Assembly (NCBI RefSeq): GCF_006788895.1
Contig: NZ_VFRA01000001.1
Span: 372,001 to 436,000, forward strand
Source: Rhodoglobus vestalii
GTDB lineage: Bacteria; Actinomycetota; Actinomycetes; Actinomycetales; Microbacteriaceae
Length of the DNA: 64,000 bases
Reading direction: 5' to 3'
The notes beneath the pieces were generated by a model. The model was given only the letters and a program-made list of their open reading frames with translations. It searched no databases and was not told the DNA's origin. The position numbers and the translations under genes were made by a program. Each line of letters begins with the position of its first letter. The stretch's first letter is position 1. Of the stretch, positions 18,331 through 29,392 are shown piece after piece.

Positions 18331-19409
18331 GCGAAAGTCTCCGCAATCTTCCAACCACGAGCCTCAAGCTCGCTAATAAGTAGGGCTTCTTTTTCGGGCA
18401 ACACCGAGATTTCGGCCAAGCCGAATTGGGCACCCGGTGAGTGCTCAAGCCTCAAGTCTTCCATGTTCACCTGGGCTTCGCCGATCTCAGTGAGCAGTCG
18501 AGCCAACTCCCCCGGCTTGTCATCCACCATCACAACGAGCTGGCTGAAGTGCCTACTCGTGCCGTGCTTACCAGGGATGCGCGCGACGCCCGTGTTGCCT
18601 CCGGCCAGCAGCTCCGCGATCGCGCGGCGTGCACCCGGAGCATCCGGCGTCTCGAGCGCATCAATAGCAACTCCAAGCTCAGCCTGAAGCTCACGCAAAA
18701 TTTGGGCGACCGGCCCCGAGTTTGCGCCCAAAATCTGCACCCACAGTTCTGGGGCGCTCGAGGCAATGCGGGTGGTGTCGCGCAGTCCCTGACCGGCAAG
18801 GGCAACAGCGGCGTCGGATGCCCCAGCCAACCGGTGCGCGAGCAAACTCGCCACCACCTGGGGAACGTGCGAAATCAGGGCCACCGCGTTGTCGTGCTCA
18901 GCCGCCGACATCGCTACGGGAATCGCCCCCAGCTCGATCACCACATCCTCAACGGCACGGCGCCGGAAGGGTTCTCCGCGGCCCACAACCCACGGACGGC
19001 CAATGAACAGGTCGGCGCGAGCGGCACTAGCGCCACCGCGTTCGCGTCCCGCGAGCGGATGAGAGCCCACATAGCGATCGAGATCGACACCGGCAGCAAT
19101 CAGCTCGTCGAGCACTCCCACTTTGACGCTCGCGACATCCGCCACCGTCGCTCGCGGCCACGCGGCAAGCTCACGCGCAACAACCTCTGCCGTCACATCG
19201 GGCGGCACCGCCACAATTACCAGCGTCGGGGTGTCATCGTCGAGCGGCGCGCGTCCTGCCCCATAGTCAATCGCAAGATTCACGGTGCTGCGCGAGGCAT
19301 CATGCACAATCACATCCACGCCCTTGGCGCGCAGCCCCAGACCGATGCTGGCGCCGAGCAGCCCGGCACCAACAATGCGCACCTGCCCGGTTATCCGCCC
19401 CAGGTTCAC
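18327..19409 (-). CDS. tyrA: Prephenate dehydrogenase with C-terminal ACT domain
   Basis: 360 aa. The NAD-binding fingerprint is [21 protein letters not shown]; the middle contains [38 protein letters not shown] (catalytic His and surrounding conserved residues) and [15 protein letters not shown]. The last 75 residues ([20 protein letters not shown] onwards) form an ACT domain, implying feedback control by an aromatic amino acid. It makes 4-hydroxyphenylpyruvate for tyrosine. The GTG start at 19409 overlaps the rluB stop and its own stop overlaps cmk. Confidence 0.94.
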   Translation of the reverse strand: MNLGRITGQVRIVGAGLLGASIGLGLRAKGVDVIVHDASRSTVNLAIDYGAGRAPLDDDTPTLVIVAVPPDVTAEVVARELAAWPRATVADVASVKVGVLDELIAAGVDLDRYVGSHPLAGRERGGASAARADLFIGRPWVVGRGEPFRRRAVEDVVIELGAIPVAMSAAEHDNAVALISHVPQVVASLLAHRLAGASDAAVALAGQGLRDTTRIASSAPELWVQILGANSGPVAQILRELQAELGVAIDALETPDAPGARRAIAELLAGGNTGVARIPGKHGTSRHFSQLVVMVDDKPGELARLLTEIGEAQVNMEDLRLEHSPGAQFGLAEISVLPEKEALLISELEARGWKIAETFA

Positions 19410-20179
19410 GACTGCACGTCCGCGTTGCGGGCGATCGTCAGCACTTCACCGAGCTCCGCCTTCGTGAGATCACGAGTTCGACCCACGGGCAGGCTGCCGA
19501 GATTGAGGGGACCAAACTGGCGACGCACCAAATCGATCACCGGGTGACCCACGGCATCCAGCATCCGGCGCACAATGCGATTGCGGCCCGAATGCAGAGT
19601 GATCTCCACCATTGTTTCGTTGCCGGATGCTCGGCCCAACGCGCGCGCTTTGTCCGCAGCAATCGGCCCGTCGTCGAGCTCAATGCCCTTCGTGAGCTTG
19701 CCAATAGTCTGAGCGCTCACAATGCCCTCGACCTTGGCGATGTAGGTCTTCATCACGCCGAAGGAGGGATGCGCGAGCACGTGAGCCAGCTCACCATCAT
19801 TGGTCAGAATCAGCAGGCCAGAGGTATTGGCGTCGAGGCGACCTACGTTAAAGAGGCGCTCGTCATAGTCACGGGTGAACTCGCGAAGATCGGGGCGACC
19901 ACTCTCGTCGGCCATCGAGCTGACCACACCGACCGGCTTATTGAGCATCACATACTGCTTAGTGGTGTCGAGCTGAATTGCGGTGCCATCGACGGTCACC
20001 CGATCGGTGGGAAGCACTCGCCGGCCCGCCGCATCAACGACCTCGCCGTTGACCGCAACTCGTCCCTGATAAATCAGGTCTTCACACACCCGCCGGGAGG
20101 CGACACCGGCGGCCGCCATCACCTTCTGCAGGCGCTCACCTTCAGGATTACTGGGGCTCTCGCCATTAGCGTTGTTCAT
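19406..20179 (-). CDS. rluB: rRNA pseudouridine synthase, RluB/RsuA family
   Basis: 257 aa. N-terminal S4 RNA-binding domain (ERLQKVMAAAGVASRRVCED, then GRVAVNGEVVDAAG), followed by the synthase domain with the catalytic Asp in GRLDANTSGLLILTNDG. A basic RNIVRRMLDAVGHPV motif follows. It modifies large-subunit rRNA. ATG 20179 lies inside the end of scpB (14-base overlap), and the next gene tyrA begins in its stop codon. A start at 20233 would lie deep within scpB and is rejected. Confidence 0.93.
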   Translation of the reverse strand: MNNANGESPSNPEGERLQKVMAAAGVASRRVCEDLIYQGRVAVNGEVVDAAGRRVLPTDRVTVDGTAIQLDTTKQYVMLNKPVGVVSSMADESGRPDLREFTRDYDERLFNVGRLDANTSGLLILTNDGELAHVLAHPSFGVMKTYIAKVEGIVSAQTIGKLTKGIELDDGPIAADKARALGRASGNETMVEITLHSGRNRIVRRMLDAVGHPVIDLVRRQFGPLNLGSLPVGRTRDLTKAELGEVLTIARNADVQS

Positions 20180-20804
20180 CAAAACCATCCGAACCATCAG
20201 ATAACAGGGGCGAGATCGGAGGCAACTCGGCAATGGAGTTAATCCCCAACTGCACGAGCATCAGCTCCGTCGTTTCGTAATGGATGGCGCCCGTCTCGTT
20301 ATCGGTAAACGCCTCCGTAATCAGTCCCCGGCCCAGCAGCGTGCGCACCACCGAATCCACATTGACCGCGCGCACCGCGGCAACCGATCCCCGGCTAATC
20401 GGTTGCTTATAGGCAATCACGGCGAGCGTTTCGAGAGCGGCCTGGCTCAAGCGCGAAGGGTTCTGGGTATACACAAAGTCGCGAACGGCCGCGTCATAGT
20501 CGGCACGAACGTAGATGCGCCAACCGCCGCCGACCTCGCGCAGCTCAAAGCCACGACGCGGACCATCGCCCTCACCATCGAAATCAGCGCAGAGCGCGGT
20601 GATCGTCTGACGAATCTCGGCAACGGGAGCGTTCAGTGCGACCGCCAAGCTCACCAGGCTCTGCGGCTCGTCAGCGACCATGAAGATCGCCTCCAGCCCG
20701 CGAGCGAGGTCCACCACCGGGCCGGCGTCGAACTCGTCGAGTGCGGTGTCTGCCAGTGCGGCCCCGGTTGTTGCAGTGTTAGTTTCCGCGGTGTTAGTTT
20801 CCAT
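20166..20804 (-). CDS. scpB: Segregation and condensation protein B
   Basis: 212 aa. Contains the ScpB pattern: an acidic Thr/Ala-rich start, LARGLEAIFMVADEPQSL, then two winged helices with GWRIYVRADYDAAVRDFV, PSRLSQAALETLAVIAYKQPISRG and LLGRGLITEAF. It is a kleisin-associated subunit of SMC condensin and acts with ScpA, whose gene lies immediately upstream with an 11-base overlap. Length is normal for actinobacteria. Confidence 0.95.
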   Translation of the reverse strand: METNTAETNTATTGAALADTALDEFDAGPVVDLARGLEAIFMVADEPQSLVSLAVALNAPVAEIRQTITALCADFDGEGDGPRRGFELREVGGGWRIYVRADYDAAVRDFVYTQNPSRLSQAALETLAVIAYKQPISRGSVAAVRAVNVDSVVRTLLGRGLITEAFTDNETGAIHYETTELMLVQLGINSIAELPPISPLLSDGSDGFDEQR

Positions 20805-21642
20805 AGTCAGCTCCCAGATTAGCGAGGCTATCGTCTAACCAGTGCTGGGCAGTCCAGCGCACGGTCAGCTCGCCCAGCGGCTCGATCTGTTCGAAGGCCA
20901 CATTGGAGTCGCGGTACAGCTCCAACACGGCCAAAAATCGCGCCACAATAACGCCCTTCAGTTCGGCGCCAGCAATGAGTTGCCGAAATGTCATCGTCTC
21001 CCCCGCCCGCAGCAGGGCAACGATGTGAGCCGCCTGTTCGCGGATGCTGATGAGCGGCGCGTGCAAATGGTCAAGGCCTACACGGGGAATCTCTCGCGGC
21101 GTGAACGCGAGGGTCGCAAGCGCTGCGAAATCATCGAGGCTGAGCGTCCACACCAGCTCCGGCGTCTGCGTGCGAAACTTCTCCTCGAGCCGCACGGAAC
21201 GCTCTGTGCGCGTCGACTCGGTCTCGAAGTGCCCCGAGAACCAGTCACTGGCCTGCTTGAACGCACGGTACTGCAACAAACGAGCGAAGAGCAGATCTCG
21301 GGCTTCCAGCAGTGCCACGTCTCCGGCATCCACCAGCTCACCCTGCGGCAAAAGCCCCGCGACCTTCAGATCGAGCAGGGTCGCGGCCACCACCAGAAAC
21401 TCGCTAGCCTGATCGAGCTCATCGATTCCGTCGCCGGTGCCATCGTTCGCGGACTCGAAATGACGCAGGTAGGCAATGAACTCGTCGGTGATGCGCGAGA
21501 GTGAAACTTCGGTGATGTCGAGTTCGTGCTTGGAGATTAGCGAAAGCAGCAGGTCGAAGGGCCCGGTGAAGTTGGTGAGGGTGACCGAGAAACCGGGGAC
21601 GGGCGACGGGGCCTCTTCCACGTCGCTAGGCGGCGGCGCCAC
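20794..21642 (-). CDS. scpA: Segregation and condensation protein A (kleisin)
   Basis: 282 aa from GTG 21642, overlapping the end of parA by 17 bases. Family landmarks: FTLTNFTGPFDLLLSLI-type opening (here SVTLTNFTGPFDLLLSLISK), KHELDITEVSLSRITDEF, ASEFLVVAATLLDLK, and a C-terminal winged helix (VARFLAVLELYRDSNVAFEQ). It bridges SMC heads. The parA-scpA-scpB order is conserved in Gram-positive bacteria and links it to chromosome partitioning. Confidence 0.95.
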   Translation of the reverse strand: MAPPPSDVEEAPSPVPGFSVTLTNFTGPFDLLLSLISKHELDITEVSLSRITDEFIAYLRHFESANDGTGDGIDELDQASEFLVVAATLLDLKVAGLLPQGELVDAGDVALLEARDLLFARLLQYRAFKQASDWFSGHFETESTRTERSVRLEEKFRTQTPELVWTLSLDDFAALATLAFTPREIPRVGLDHLHAPLISIREQAAHIVALLRAGETMTFRQLIAGAELKGVIVARFLAVLELYRDSNVAFEQIEPLGELTVRWTAQHWLDDSLANLGADYGN

Positions 21643-22513
21643 GGGCGATCAGCTCTCGTGCCACCTGGCGGTAGGCGTGCGCCGCCGAGTGGTCGGGTGC
21701 AAAGGTCGTAATGGGTGATCCGGCAACGCTCGCGTCAGGGAACTTCACGGTGCGACCGATCACGGTCTCCAACACGTCGTCGCCAAAGTTTTCGACGACG
21801 CGCTCCAGAACTTCGCGGGAGTGCAGCGTGCGCGCATCGAACATGGTGGCCAGAATGCCGTCGAGTTTGATGGCGGGGTTCAGTCGATCCTGAACTTTCT
21901 CGATCGTCTCCACGAGCAGGGCGACGCCGCGCAGGGCAAAGAATTCGCACTCCAACGGGATCAGCACGCCATGAGCGGCCGTGAGCGCGTTGACCGTCAG
22001 CAACCCCAGTGAGGGCTGGCAGTCGATGAGGATCACGTCGTAATCGTCGCTGACCTTGCGCAGCACGCGCGCCAGAATGGTTTCGCGCGCGACCTCATTG
22101 ACGAGGTGCACTTCTGCGGCCGACAGGTCGATGTTTGCCGGGATCACATCAAGCCCGGGAACGCTCGTGTGCACGATTGCTTCTGCCGGGTTCTTGATGG
22201 TGCCGAGCAGCAGGTCGTAGATGGTGGGCACATCGTGGGTGGGTACGCCGAGGCCTGCGGAGAGGGCGCCCTGCGGGTCAAAGTCAACCGCGAGCACACG
22301 CCGGCCGTACTCGGCGAACGCCGCGCCCAGATTAATGGTGGTGGTGGTCTTGCCGACTCCACCCTTCTGGTTGCACAGCGAAATGATGCGCGCCGGACCG
22401 TGGCCGGTTAGCGGAGCGGGCTCGGGAAAAACGGTGAGGGGCCGGCCGGTTGGGCCCATTGCCGGAACATCCAACCCTGCCAGCGTTGACTGATCATCAC
22501 GCTGTGTCGTCAT
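21626..22513 (-). CDS. ParA-family ATPase (Soj-like) ahead of scpAB
   Basis: 295 aa. Deviant Walker A is CNQKGGVGKTTTTINLGAAF, preceded by a Pro/Gly-rich 40-residue extension; switch regions include DFDPQGALSAGLG and DVILIDCQPSLGLLTVNAL. No parB follows. It therefore matches the orphan ParA that sits in front of scpA in actinobacteria (Rv1708 type), not the origin-proximal parAB pair. Its exact cargo is not established by sequence. 137 bases separate it from xerD upstream; that gap holds a duplicated GCGGGCTGGAAGG stretch and no clear terminator. Confidence 0.93.
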   Translation of the reverse strand: MTTQRDDQSTLAGLDVPAMGPTGRPLTVFPEPAPLTGHGPARIISLCNQKGGVGKTTTTINLGAAFAEYGRRVLAVDFDPQGALSAGLGVPTHDVPTIYDLLLGTIKNPAEAIVHTSVPGLDVIPANIDLSAAEVHLVNEVARETILARVLRKVSDDYDVILIDCQPSLGLLTVNALTAAHGVLIPLECEFFALRGVALLVETIEKVQDRLNPAIKLDGILATMFDARTLHSREVLERVVENFGDDVLETVIGRTVKFPDASVAGSPITTFAPDHSAAHAYRQVARELIARGAAA

Positions 22514-22650
22514 GCCAAAAGTTTACGTCTCGCACCGGCTCCCCTTTGCGCTCCCACGCGCGAACGAGACAGGCTCACCTCTACCAAAGGTTGAGGGTTT
22601 GGGTGCGCGACACGCGGGCTGGAAGGTGAGCGGGCTGGAAGGCTCGCGGG

Positions 22651-23586
22651 CTACCGAGCTCGCGGATGCGCCGTCGTGTACATATCGCGCAGCGTATCGG
22701 CGGTGACCATCGTGTAAATCTGTGTCGTCGCCACGGAGGAGTGCCCGAGGAGTTCCTGCACCACCCGCACATCCGCACCGCCGGAAAGCAGATGGGTCGC
22801 AAATGAGTGCCGAAAGGTGTGCGGAGAAATATCGATCCCTAGGTTCACGCGCTCGGCCGCCGATTGGATGATCAACCACACGTTTTGCCGAGACAGCCGA
22901 GCCCCGCGCGCCCCCATAAATAGCGCCGGAGTTGACGGTCCTTTCACCGAAAGCGTCGGGCGAGCCCGCACCAAATACTTCTCAACAGCATCCTGCGCAA
23001 AACTACCGACCGGCACAATACGCTGCTTATTTCCCTTACCCAGCAGGCGAACAATGTCGCCGTCGATCATGTCGTCGACGTTCAGCGCCGTGACTTCCGA
23101 GACCCGCGCACCGGTCGCATACAGCAACTCAAGCAGGGCGGTATTGCGCAGCGAGATCACATCATCACCCTCAAACGACGACAGGACAGCCGACATCTGT
23201 TCAATCGTGATCGCTTTGGGGAGGCGCATCGACTGCTTCGGAATTGCCACCGCGTGCGCAACATCGATAGTGGCCAGTGATTCGTCGACACAAAAGGTGT
23301 GGAACCCGCGCACGGTCGACAGCATGCGGGCGACCGAGGAGGCCGCGAGCGGGCGCCCACTATCGGTTCGCAGGCTGTGTGCGAAAGCGGTGACATCATC
23401 CGCGGTGATTGCGTCGGGTGTCGCGAGGCCGCGCTCTCCAAGAAACCCGAGATACGAGTCAAGATCTCGGCGGTAGGCCGCCACGGTATTCGCCGAAAGT
23501 CCGCGCTCAATGGCCAGATGCCGGAGGTAACGCTCAGAGGCGACCGCAATAGCGTTGTGCGCCCCGGTGCGTGTCGGCTCACTCAT
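22651..23586 (-). CDS. xerD: Tyrosine recombinase XerD
   Basis: 311 aa from ATG 23586 (MSEPTRTGAHN). N-terminal SAM-like core-binding domain with YLRHLAIERGLSANTVAAYR. Full catalytic set: Arg in ATGARVSEVTAL, Lys in LGKGNKQRIVPV, HTFRHSFATHLLSGG, LGHSSVATTQIYTMV with the nucleophilic Tyr. It resolves chromosome dimers at dif. It contrasts usefully with the two degenerate recombinase-like proteins at 6926-8943. Its upstream neighbour is a Nudix gene 14 bases away, as in Mycobacterium (pyrG-Nudix-xerD). Confidence 0.96.
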   Translation of the reverse strand: MSEPTRTGAHNAIAVASERYLRHLAIERGLSANTVAAYRRDLDSYLGFLGERGLATPDAITADDVTAFAHSLRTDSGRPLAASSVARMLSTVRGFHTFCVDESLATIDVAHAVAIPKQSMRLPKAITIEQMSAVLSSFEGDDVISLRNTALLELLYATGARVSEVTALNVDDMIDGDIVRLLGKGNKQRIVPVGSFAQDAVEKYLVRARPTLSVKGPSTPALFMGARGARLSRQNVWLIIQSAAERVNLGIDISPHTFRHSFATHLLSGGADVRVVQELLGHSSVATTQIYTMVTADTLRDMYTTAHPRAR

Positions 23587-23600
23587 CTGGTTTGGCGCGA

Positions 23601-25929
<2,329 letters not shown>

Positions 25930-26047
25930 CTATCGTATGCCACATTGACGGCTTTTGTCTGCGCGGTGGGGCGTCTTGGCGCGCATAAAGCGCAGCAGTT
26001 TCCCAGAGAACGTTACGACTAACTTCAATTGACACGCAGGAGTTCGC

Positions 26048-26079
26048 TTGACAATGTCAAACAGACCGGACATTGTCAA
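26048..26079 (+). promoter_or_regulatory. Double palindromic operator overlapping a TTGACA -35 box
   Basis: TTGACAATGTCAA (26048-26060) is a perfect 13-base palindrome, and CGGACATTGTCAA (26067-26079) is an imperfect second copy centred 19 bases away. Viewed together, TTGACAATGTC and GACATTGTCAA form an 11-base inverted repeat. The first copy contains TTGACA, a consensus -35 box. The pair lies 32 bases before the start of the membrane protein gene whose partner encodes an XRE regulator, so autoregulation by that protein is the simplest reading. Confidence 0.65.
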
Positions 26080-26110
26080 TGTAAGTGTTTTTCACTTTTG
26101 GAGGTGCACG

Positions 26111-26515
26111 TTGACAATTCGGAAATGGCTTTTGATCGTATCTTCCGCAATTTTTATCTTGGCAGTCGGACTAGCCCTTGCCCAACGATTCGAAGTCGAA
26201 TGGCTGCGAATCGCAGTTCTCGTAGGCGCACCGCTAGCAGTTGCCATAACTATATCGACGATAAAGACTCGTGAAAAAGCAAAATCCCGCTCGATGGCAC
26301 CGGGCAGCATCGAAGCGGCGGTCGATGAAACTGCTCGTGCAGGCTCCTTCGTCGATGCGATCATCACGACTGCCGCGGCCTTGGCCCTCAGCGCAATTGT
26401 TGACGGCATAGCGACGTGGGGAGCTTGCGCAGCTTTATTGGCAATATTCGCCATCTCATATTGGGTTCGACGACTGCTCGCTGGCCGGAGTCTCCGACAT
26501 GCCAGTAGCCAATAG
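26111..26515 (+). CDS. Small four-helix membrane protein paired with XRE regulator
   Basis: 134 aa from TTG 26111, chosen because GGAGGTG lies six bases upstream; the ATG at 26054 would start inside the operator. Hydrophobic segments at about 5-25, 33-50, 80-103 and 105-122 suggest four membrane helices. A basic loop KTREKAKSRSM follows the second. Small membrane proteins of this size are often paired with YozG-like HTH regulators (some are DUF2178). The stop overlaps the next gene by 17 bases. Function is unknown; a stress-responsive or regulator-sequestering partner is one guess. Confidence 0.65.
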   Translation: MTIRKWLLIVSSAIFILAVGLALAQRFEVEWLRIAVLVGAPLAVAITISTIKTREKAKSRSMAPGSIEAAVDETARAGSFVDAIITTAAALALSAIVDGIATWGACAALLAIFAISYWVRRLLAGRSLRHASSQ

Positions 26516-26744
26516 CGTTCGACGCCACCGAAAAACTGCGGGGCTCACTCAGGAACAACTTAGCCAAATTTGCTGCGTCTCCCGGCAAACAATAATTGCC
26601 GTTGAATTGCGGACTCACGAGCCAAGTTTGTCTCTTGCTTTTCGGATTGCGCTTGCACTCGAGTCAACTGTCGATGAACTCTTCAGCATTGAGAGTGCTC
26701 CGCTGAGGAGCACTCTCACTGGTCATCTGGTTTCTAATAGTTGA
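26499..26744 (+). CDS. XRE-family HTH regulator, small
   Basis: 81 aa. A complete Cro/CI helix-turn-helix covers residues 5-58: VRRHRKTAGLTQEQLSQICC, VSRQTIIAVELRTHEPSLSL, ALALESTVDELF. Similar to the YozG/PH-type small regulators that accompany membrane proteins. The start ATG lies within the upstream gene. It probably binds the palindromes at 26048-26079. It converges with the secreted-protein gene by overlapping 11 bases at the 3' ends. Confidence 0.85.
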   Translation: MPVANSVRRHRKTAGLTQEQLSQICCVSRQTIIAVELRTHEPSLSLAFRIALALESTVDELFSIESAPLRSTLTGHLVSNS

Positions 26745-27417
26745 CGCAAGAGTGACGCGCGTATTGCTGGAATAGATAGCTCTTCATGTTTTGCGGGAAA
26801 ACGCCATACGTCGTGATCCACGCAGCAGCAACGACAATTACTGCTGTAATGACCGTGCATGAGATCCAACCAATTGCCGGAATTGCACACAGTGCCGCAG
26901 TGATAGCCGCACTGCCCCCACCAACTAGAACTTGTTGGTCGAAGTTGTTGAGCAGAATGTATGGACCTCGAGCATCTGATCCGGCTCCAAGGCTGGGCGT
27001 GATCACACCAACCTTGGGCACAGCAACGCTGAAGTCGAATTCGCCACTCGGTACCGCGGGGTCGTCCACAGCTATGTGAAATGTGTAATCAGTTGCCGCG
27101 ATGGTTTCGTTCACCGTTCGTGGCACTTCACTCCCAATGAGGTCGGCAACAGCCTGATCCCACTGCTCTTCGGTCACCCCTGCGAGGTCACTTATATTAC
27201 TGAGCGTTATAGACGTGGGCTTCGCTTCGTTTGCCGCCGCTGCCGGCGCGTAAGCAAGCAGCCCCACGATCATGAGCAGCACTGCGAGCACTGTACTAAT
27301 GGCGTTCCGGTGGGCAAAAAGTGCGTCGGTCGGATTGATGCGTTCATATATCCGTCCTGTCCAGTTTGACCGCTTCTGGACGGTTCCTTGCGCTGTGGCC
27401 TCCAACATGTCGGTCAA
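26734..27417 (-). CDS. Secreted or membrane-anchored protein of unknown function
   Basis: 227 aa (or 224 from the second ATG at 27408). A basic 38-residue lead is followed by a hydrophobic stretch AISTVLAVLLMIVGLLAYAPAAAA with an AAA-NEA signal-peptidase-like site near residue 62. The middle is a soluble domain, and residues about 168-203 form a long hydrophobic, Gly/Ala/Ile-rich segment (AAITAALCAIPAIGWI then VITAVIVVAAAWI) followed by YGVFPQNMKSYLFQQYARHSCVNY. Three Cys lie near the C terminus. Such a C-terminal hydrophobic module is seen in some exported toxins or bacteriocin-like proteins, but I recognise no family. A promoter is visible at 27472-27500. Confidence 0.6.
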   Translation of the reverse strand: MTDMLEATAQGTVQKRSNWTGRIYERINPTDALFAHRNAISTVLAVLLMIVGLLAYAPAAAANEAKPTSITLSNISDLAGVTEEQWDQAVADLIGSEVPRTVNETIAATDYTFHIAVDDPAVPSGEFDFSVAVPKVGVITPSLGAGSDARGPYILLNNFDQQVLVGGGSAAITAALCAIPAIGWISCTVITAVIVVAAAWITTYGVFPQNMKSYLFQQYARHSCVNY

Positions 27418-27471
27418 CGGGTCAGGCTGACGAGTTCTAGGCCCGTGCGATCCTTTTGGGCGATTATGGAC

Positions 27472-27500
27472 AAATAATCACTTACCGCCATCATTGCCAA
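27472..27500 (-). promoter_or_regulatory. Putative sigma-70-type promoter for the 26734-27417 gene
   Basis: On the minus strand TTGGCA (27500-27495) is followed after 17 bases by TTATTT (27477-27472). It lies 55 bases before the start of the secreted-protein gene and the surrounding region is unusually AT-rich for this genome. Confidence 0.45.
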
Positions 27501-27532
27501 ATGATTCTAGAAAAGCAAGCACTTCTCAGTAA

Positions 27533-27628
27533 TTAGTTCGCAGGAGTCCTGGGATTGACGATATTTTGACTCGCTCTTCCCAAAGCTGCGTCATTAAGCG
27601 CGTTCAGATCTATCGTGGTGTTGTTCAT
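27533..27628 (-). CDS. Possible 31-codon peptide ORF upstream of the secreted protein
   Basis: ATG at 27628, stop at 27533, encoding MNNTTIDLNALNDAALGRAS and 11 more residues ending NPRTPAN. GGCGG lies directly before the ATG, too close to be a good ribosome binding site. It is on the same strand as the secreted-protein gene 116 bases downstream. The rest of the 27418-27700 gap holds the promoter listed separately and nothing else I can name. May be spurious. Confidence 0.25.
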   Translation of the reverse strand: MNNTTIDLNALNDAALGRASQNIVNPRTPAN

Positions 27629-27700
27629 CCGCCGATGGATCGAACTTCGCGGCCGCACAGGTCGCGATGACTATCGTCGCGGCCCAGCCGAGGTGCACAA

Positions 27701-29392
27701 CTATGCGTCGTGGGCGGTCTGGATAAGTTCGCGGGCGTGGGCGAGCCCGGACTCAGAGTCGGGCAGGCCAGAGAGCAGTCGCGCCATCTCGGCGATGCGC
27801 GCCTCCCCCTCCAGTTTGTGAACACTGGATGCCGTGACCGAGCCGTCGTCACCCTTGATGACGCTGAGGTGGTTGTCGGCAAACGCGGCAACCTGCGCTA
27901 GGTGGGTGACGACGATCACTTGGGCGGTGCGGCTGAGTTGGGCGAGCCGTTTTCCGATTTCGATGGCGGCGGCACCGCCGACTCCGGCATCCACTTCGTC
28001 AAAAACGAAGGTGGGTACGGGGTCGTTGCCGGCGATCACAACTTCGATGGCGAGCATGACTCGGGAGAGTTCACCGCCGGATGCCCCTTTGCCGAGGGGT
28101 CGCGCCGGTGCCCCCGCGTGTGGGCGCAGCAGGATCGCGATTTCGTCTTTGCCACTCAACGAGTAGTCGCTGCGGTCTTCGACGGTGACAACGATTTCGG
28201 CGTTGGCCATGGCCAGTTGCGTCAGTTCGTTGGTCACCTCGGCGCTCAGTCGCGCAGCACTACGGGATCGCACGTCGCTGACCTGTGCGGCGAGGGCAAT
28301 GAGTTCGGCCTGGTCGGCCTCTACCTGGGCACGCAGTTTGTCAATGCGGGTGGAGTCGTTGTCGAGTTCCATGAGTCGCCGACTTCCGGTGTCGAGCACG
28401 TCGACAACATCGTCAAGGCTCACGCCGTGTTTGCGCACAAGAGCCGCCAGCAGACTGCGGCGCTCCTCTACCTGTTCAAGTTCTTGACTGCCATCGGCGT
28501 CGAGGCTCGCAAGGTAGCCAGAGAGGTCGCTGGAGATTTCTCCGAGGGTGATGGATGCCGCCGCCAATGCTTCAGCGATCGATGCAAGTTGTGCGTCGTG
28601 CTCAGCAACCCGCTCGAGCCCTCGATGGGCTGTCGCAAGCTGTGCCACCACATCGGAGCCCTCTTCTGCGGCATCCGCCGACAACACCGCGTGGGCACCT
28701 TCTGCCGCGAGGCGCAGTCCTTCGAGGTTGGCGAGTCGATCGGCACGTTCAGTGAGCTCAACGTCTTCGCCGCGGCGCACATCGGCGGCCTCGATTTCGT
28801 CGATTGCTCCACGAAGTTCTTCTGCTTCACGACTGCGCAGATCGCCCTCAGCAACGAGCACATCAAGTTCACCCTGTGCCGACTGCCAACGTCGGAACAC
28901 GGTTTGGTACTGGTCGAGGACGGTCGCAAGTTCGGTTCCGGCAAAACGGTCGAGGGCGTTGCGTTGTGCAGTAGCTGATTTGAGTCGAATTTGTTCGGAT
29001 TGCCCGTGTACGACCACGAGCTGATCCCCGAGTTCGGTGAGCACACCAACCGGTGCACTTCTGCCGCCAACAACGGCACGACTGCGGCCTTCGCGGGCGA
29101 CGGTGCGCACAAGTAGCAGTTCGCCGTCATCAAGATCGCCACCGGCATCCCGCACACGTTCTGCGACCGCCGACTGTGGGTCAATGACCCAGCGGCCTTC
29201 GACGGAGGCCTGATCGCTGCCTGCACGAATCGCAGCAGCATCCGCTCGCTCCCCCAACAGAAGTCCGAGGGCGGTGACGACCATTGTTTTGCCCGCACCG
29301 GTTTCGCCGGTGAGTGCCGTAAAGCCGGGGCCGAGTGGAAGTCGTGCCGAGGCGATCACCCCGAGATCGCGAATGGAGATCTCTTCGATCAC
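27701..29392 (-). CDS. recN: DNA repair protein RecN
   Basis: 563 aa from GTG 29392, which overlaps the nadK stop (GTGA). SMC-like ABC ATPase: N-terminal MIEEISIRDLGVIASA-like opening (here VIEEISIRDLGVIASARLPL), Walker A TGETGAGKTMVV, a long coiled-coil middle, ABC signature LGKGASGGELSRVMLAIEVV, Walker B FVFDEVDAGVGG and the D-loop/His region THLAQVAAFADNH. Acts in double-strand break repair. tlyA-nadK-recN order is a conserved actinobacterial cluster, here split by the 30.4-36.0 kb insertion. Confidence 0.96.
   Translation of the reverse strand: MIEEISIRDLGVIASARLPLGPGFTALTGETGAGKTMVVTALGLLLGERADAAAIRAGSDQASVEGRWVIDPQSAVAERVRDAGGDLDDGELLLVRTVAREGRSRAVVGGRSAPVGVLTELGDQLVVVHGQSEQIRLKSATAQRNALDRFAGTELATVLDQYQTVFRRWQSAQGELDVLVAEGDLRSREAEELRGAIDEIEAADVRRGEDVELTERADRLANLEGLRLAAEGAHAVLSADAAEEGSDVVAQLATAHRGLERVAEHDAQLASIAEALAAASITLGEISSDLSGYLASLDADGSQELEQVEERRSLLAALVRKHGVSLDDVVDVLDTGSRRLMELDNDSTRIDKLRAQVEADQAELIALAAQVSDVRSRSAARLSAEVTNELTQLAMANAEIVVTVEDRSDYSLSGKDEIAILLRPHAGAPARPLGKGASGGELSRVMLAIEVVIAGNDPVPTFVFDEVDAGVGGAAAIEIGKRLAQLSRTAQVIVVTHLAQVAAFADNHLSVIKGDDGSVTASSVHKLEGEARIAEMARLLSGLPDSESGLAHARELIQTAHDA

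Noticed and set aside
21626..22513. Plasmid or origin-type parAB locus
   Set aside because: No parB follows and the gene is fused by overlap to scpA, the conserved chromosomal arrangement.
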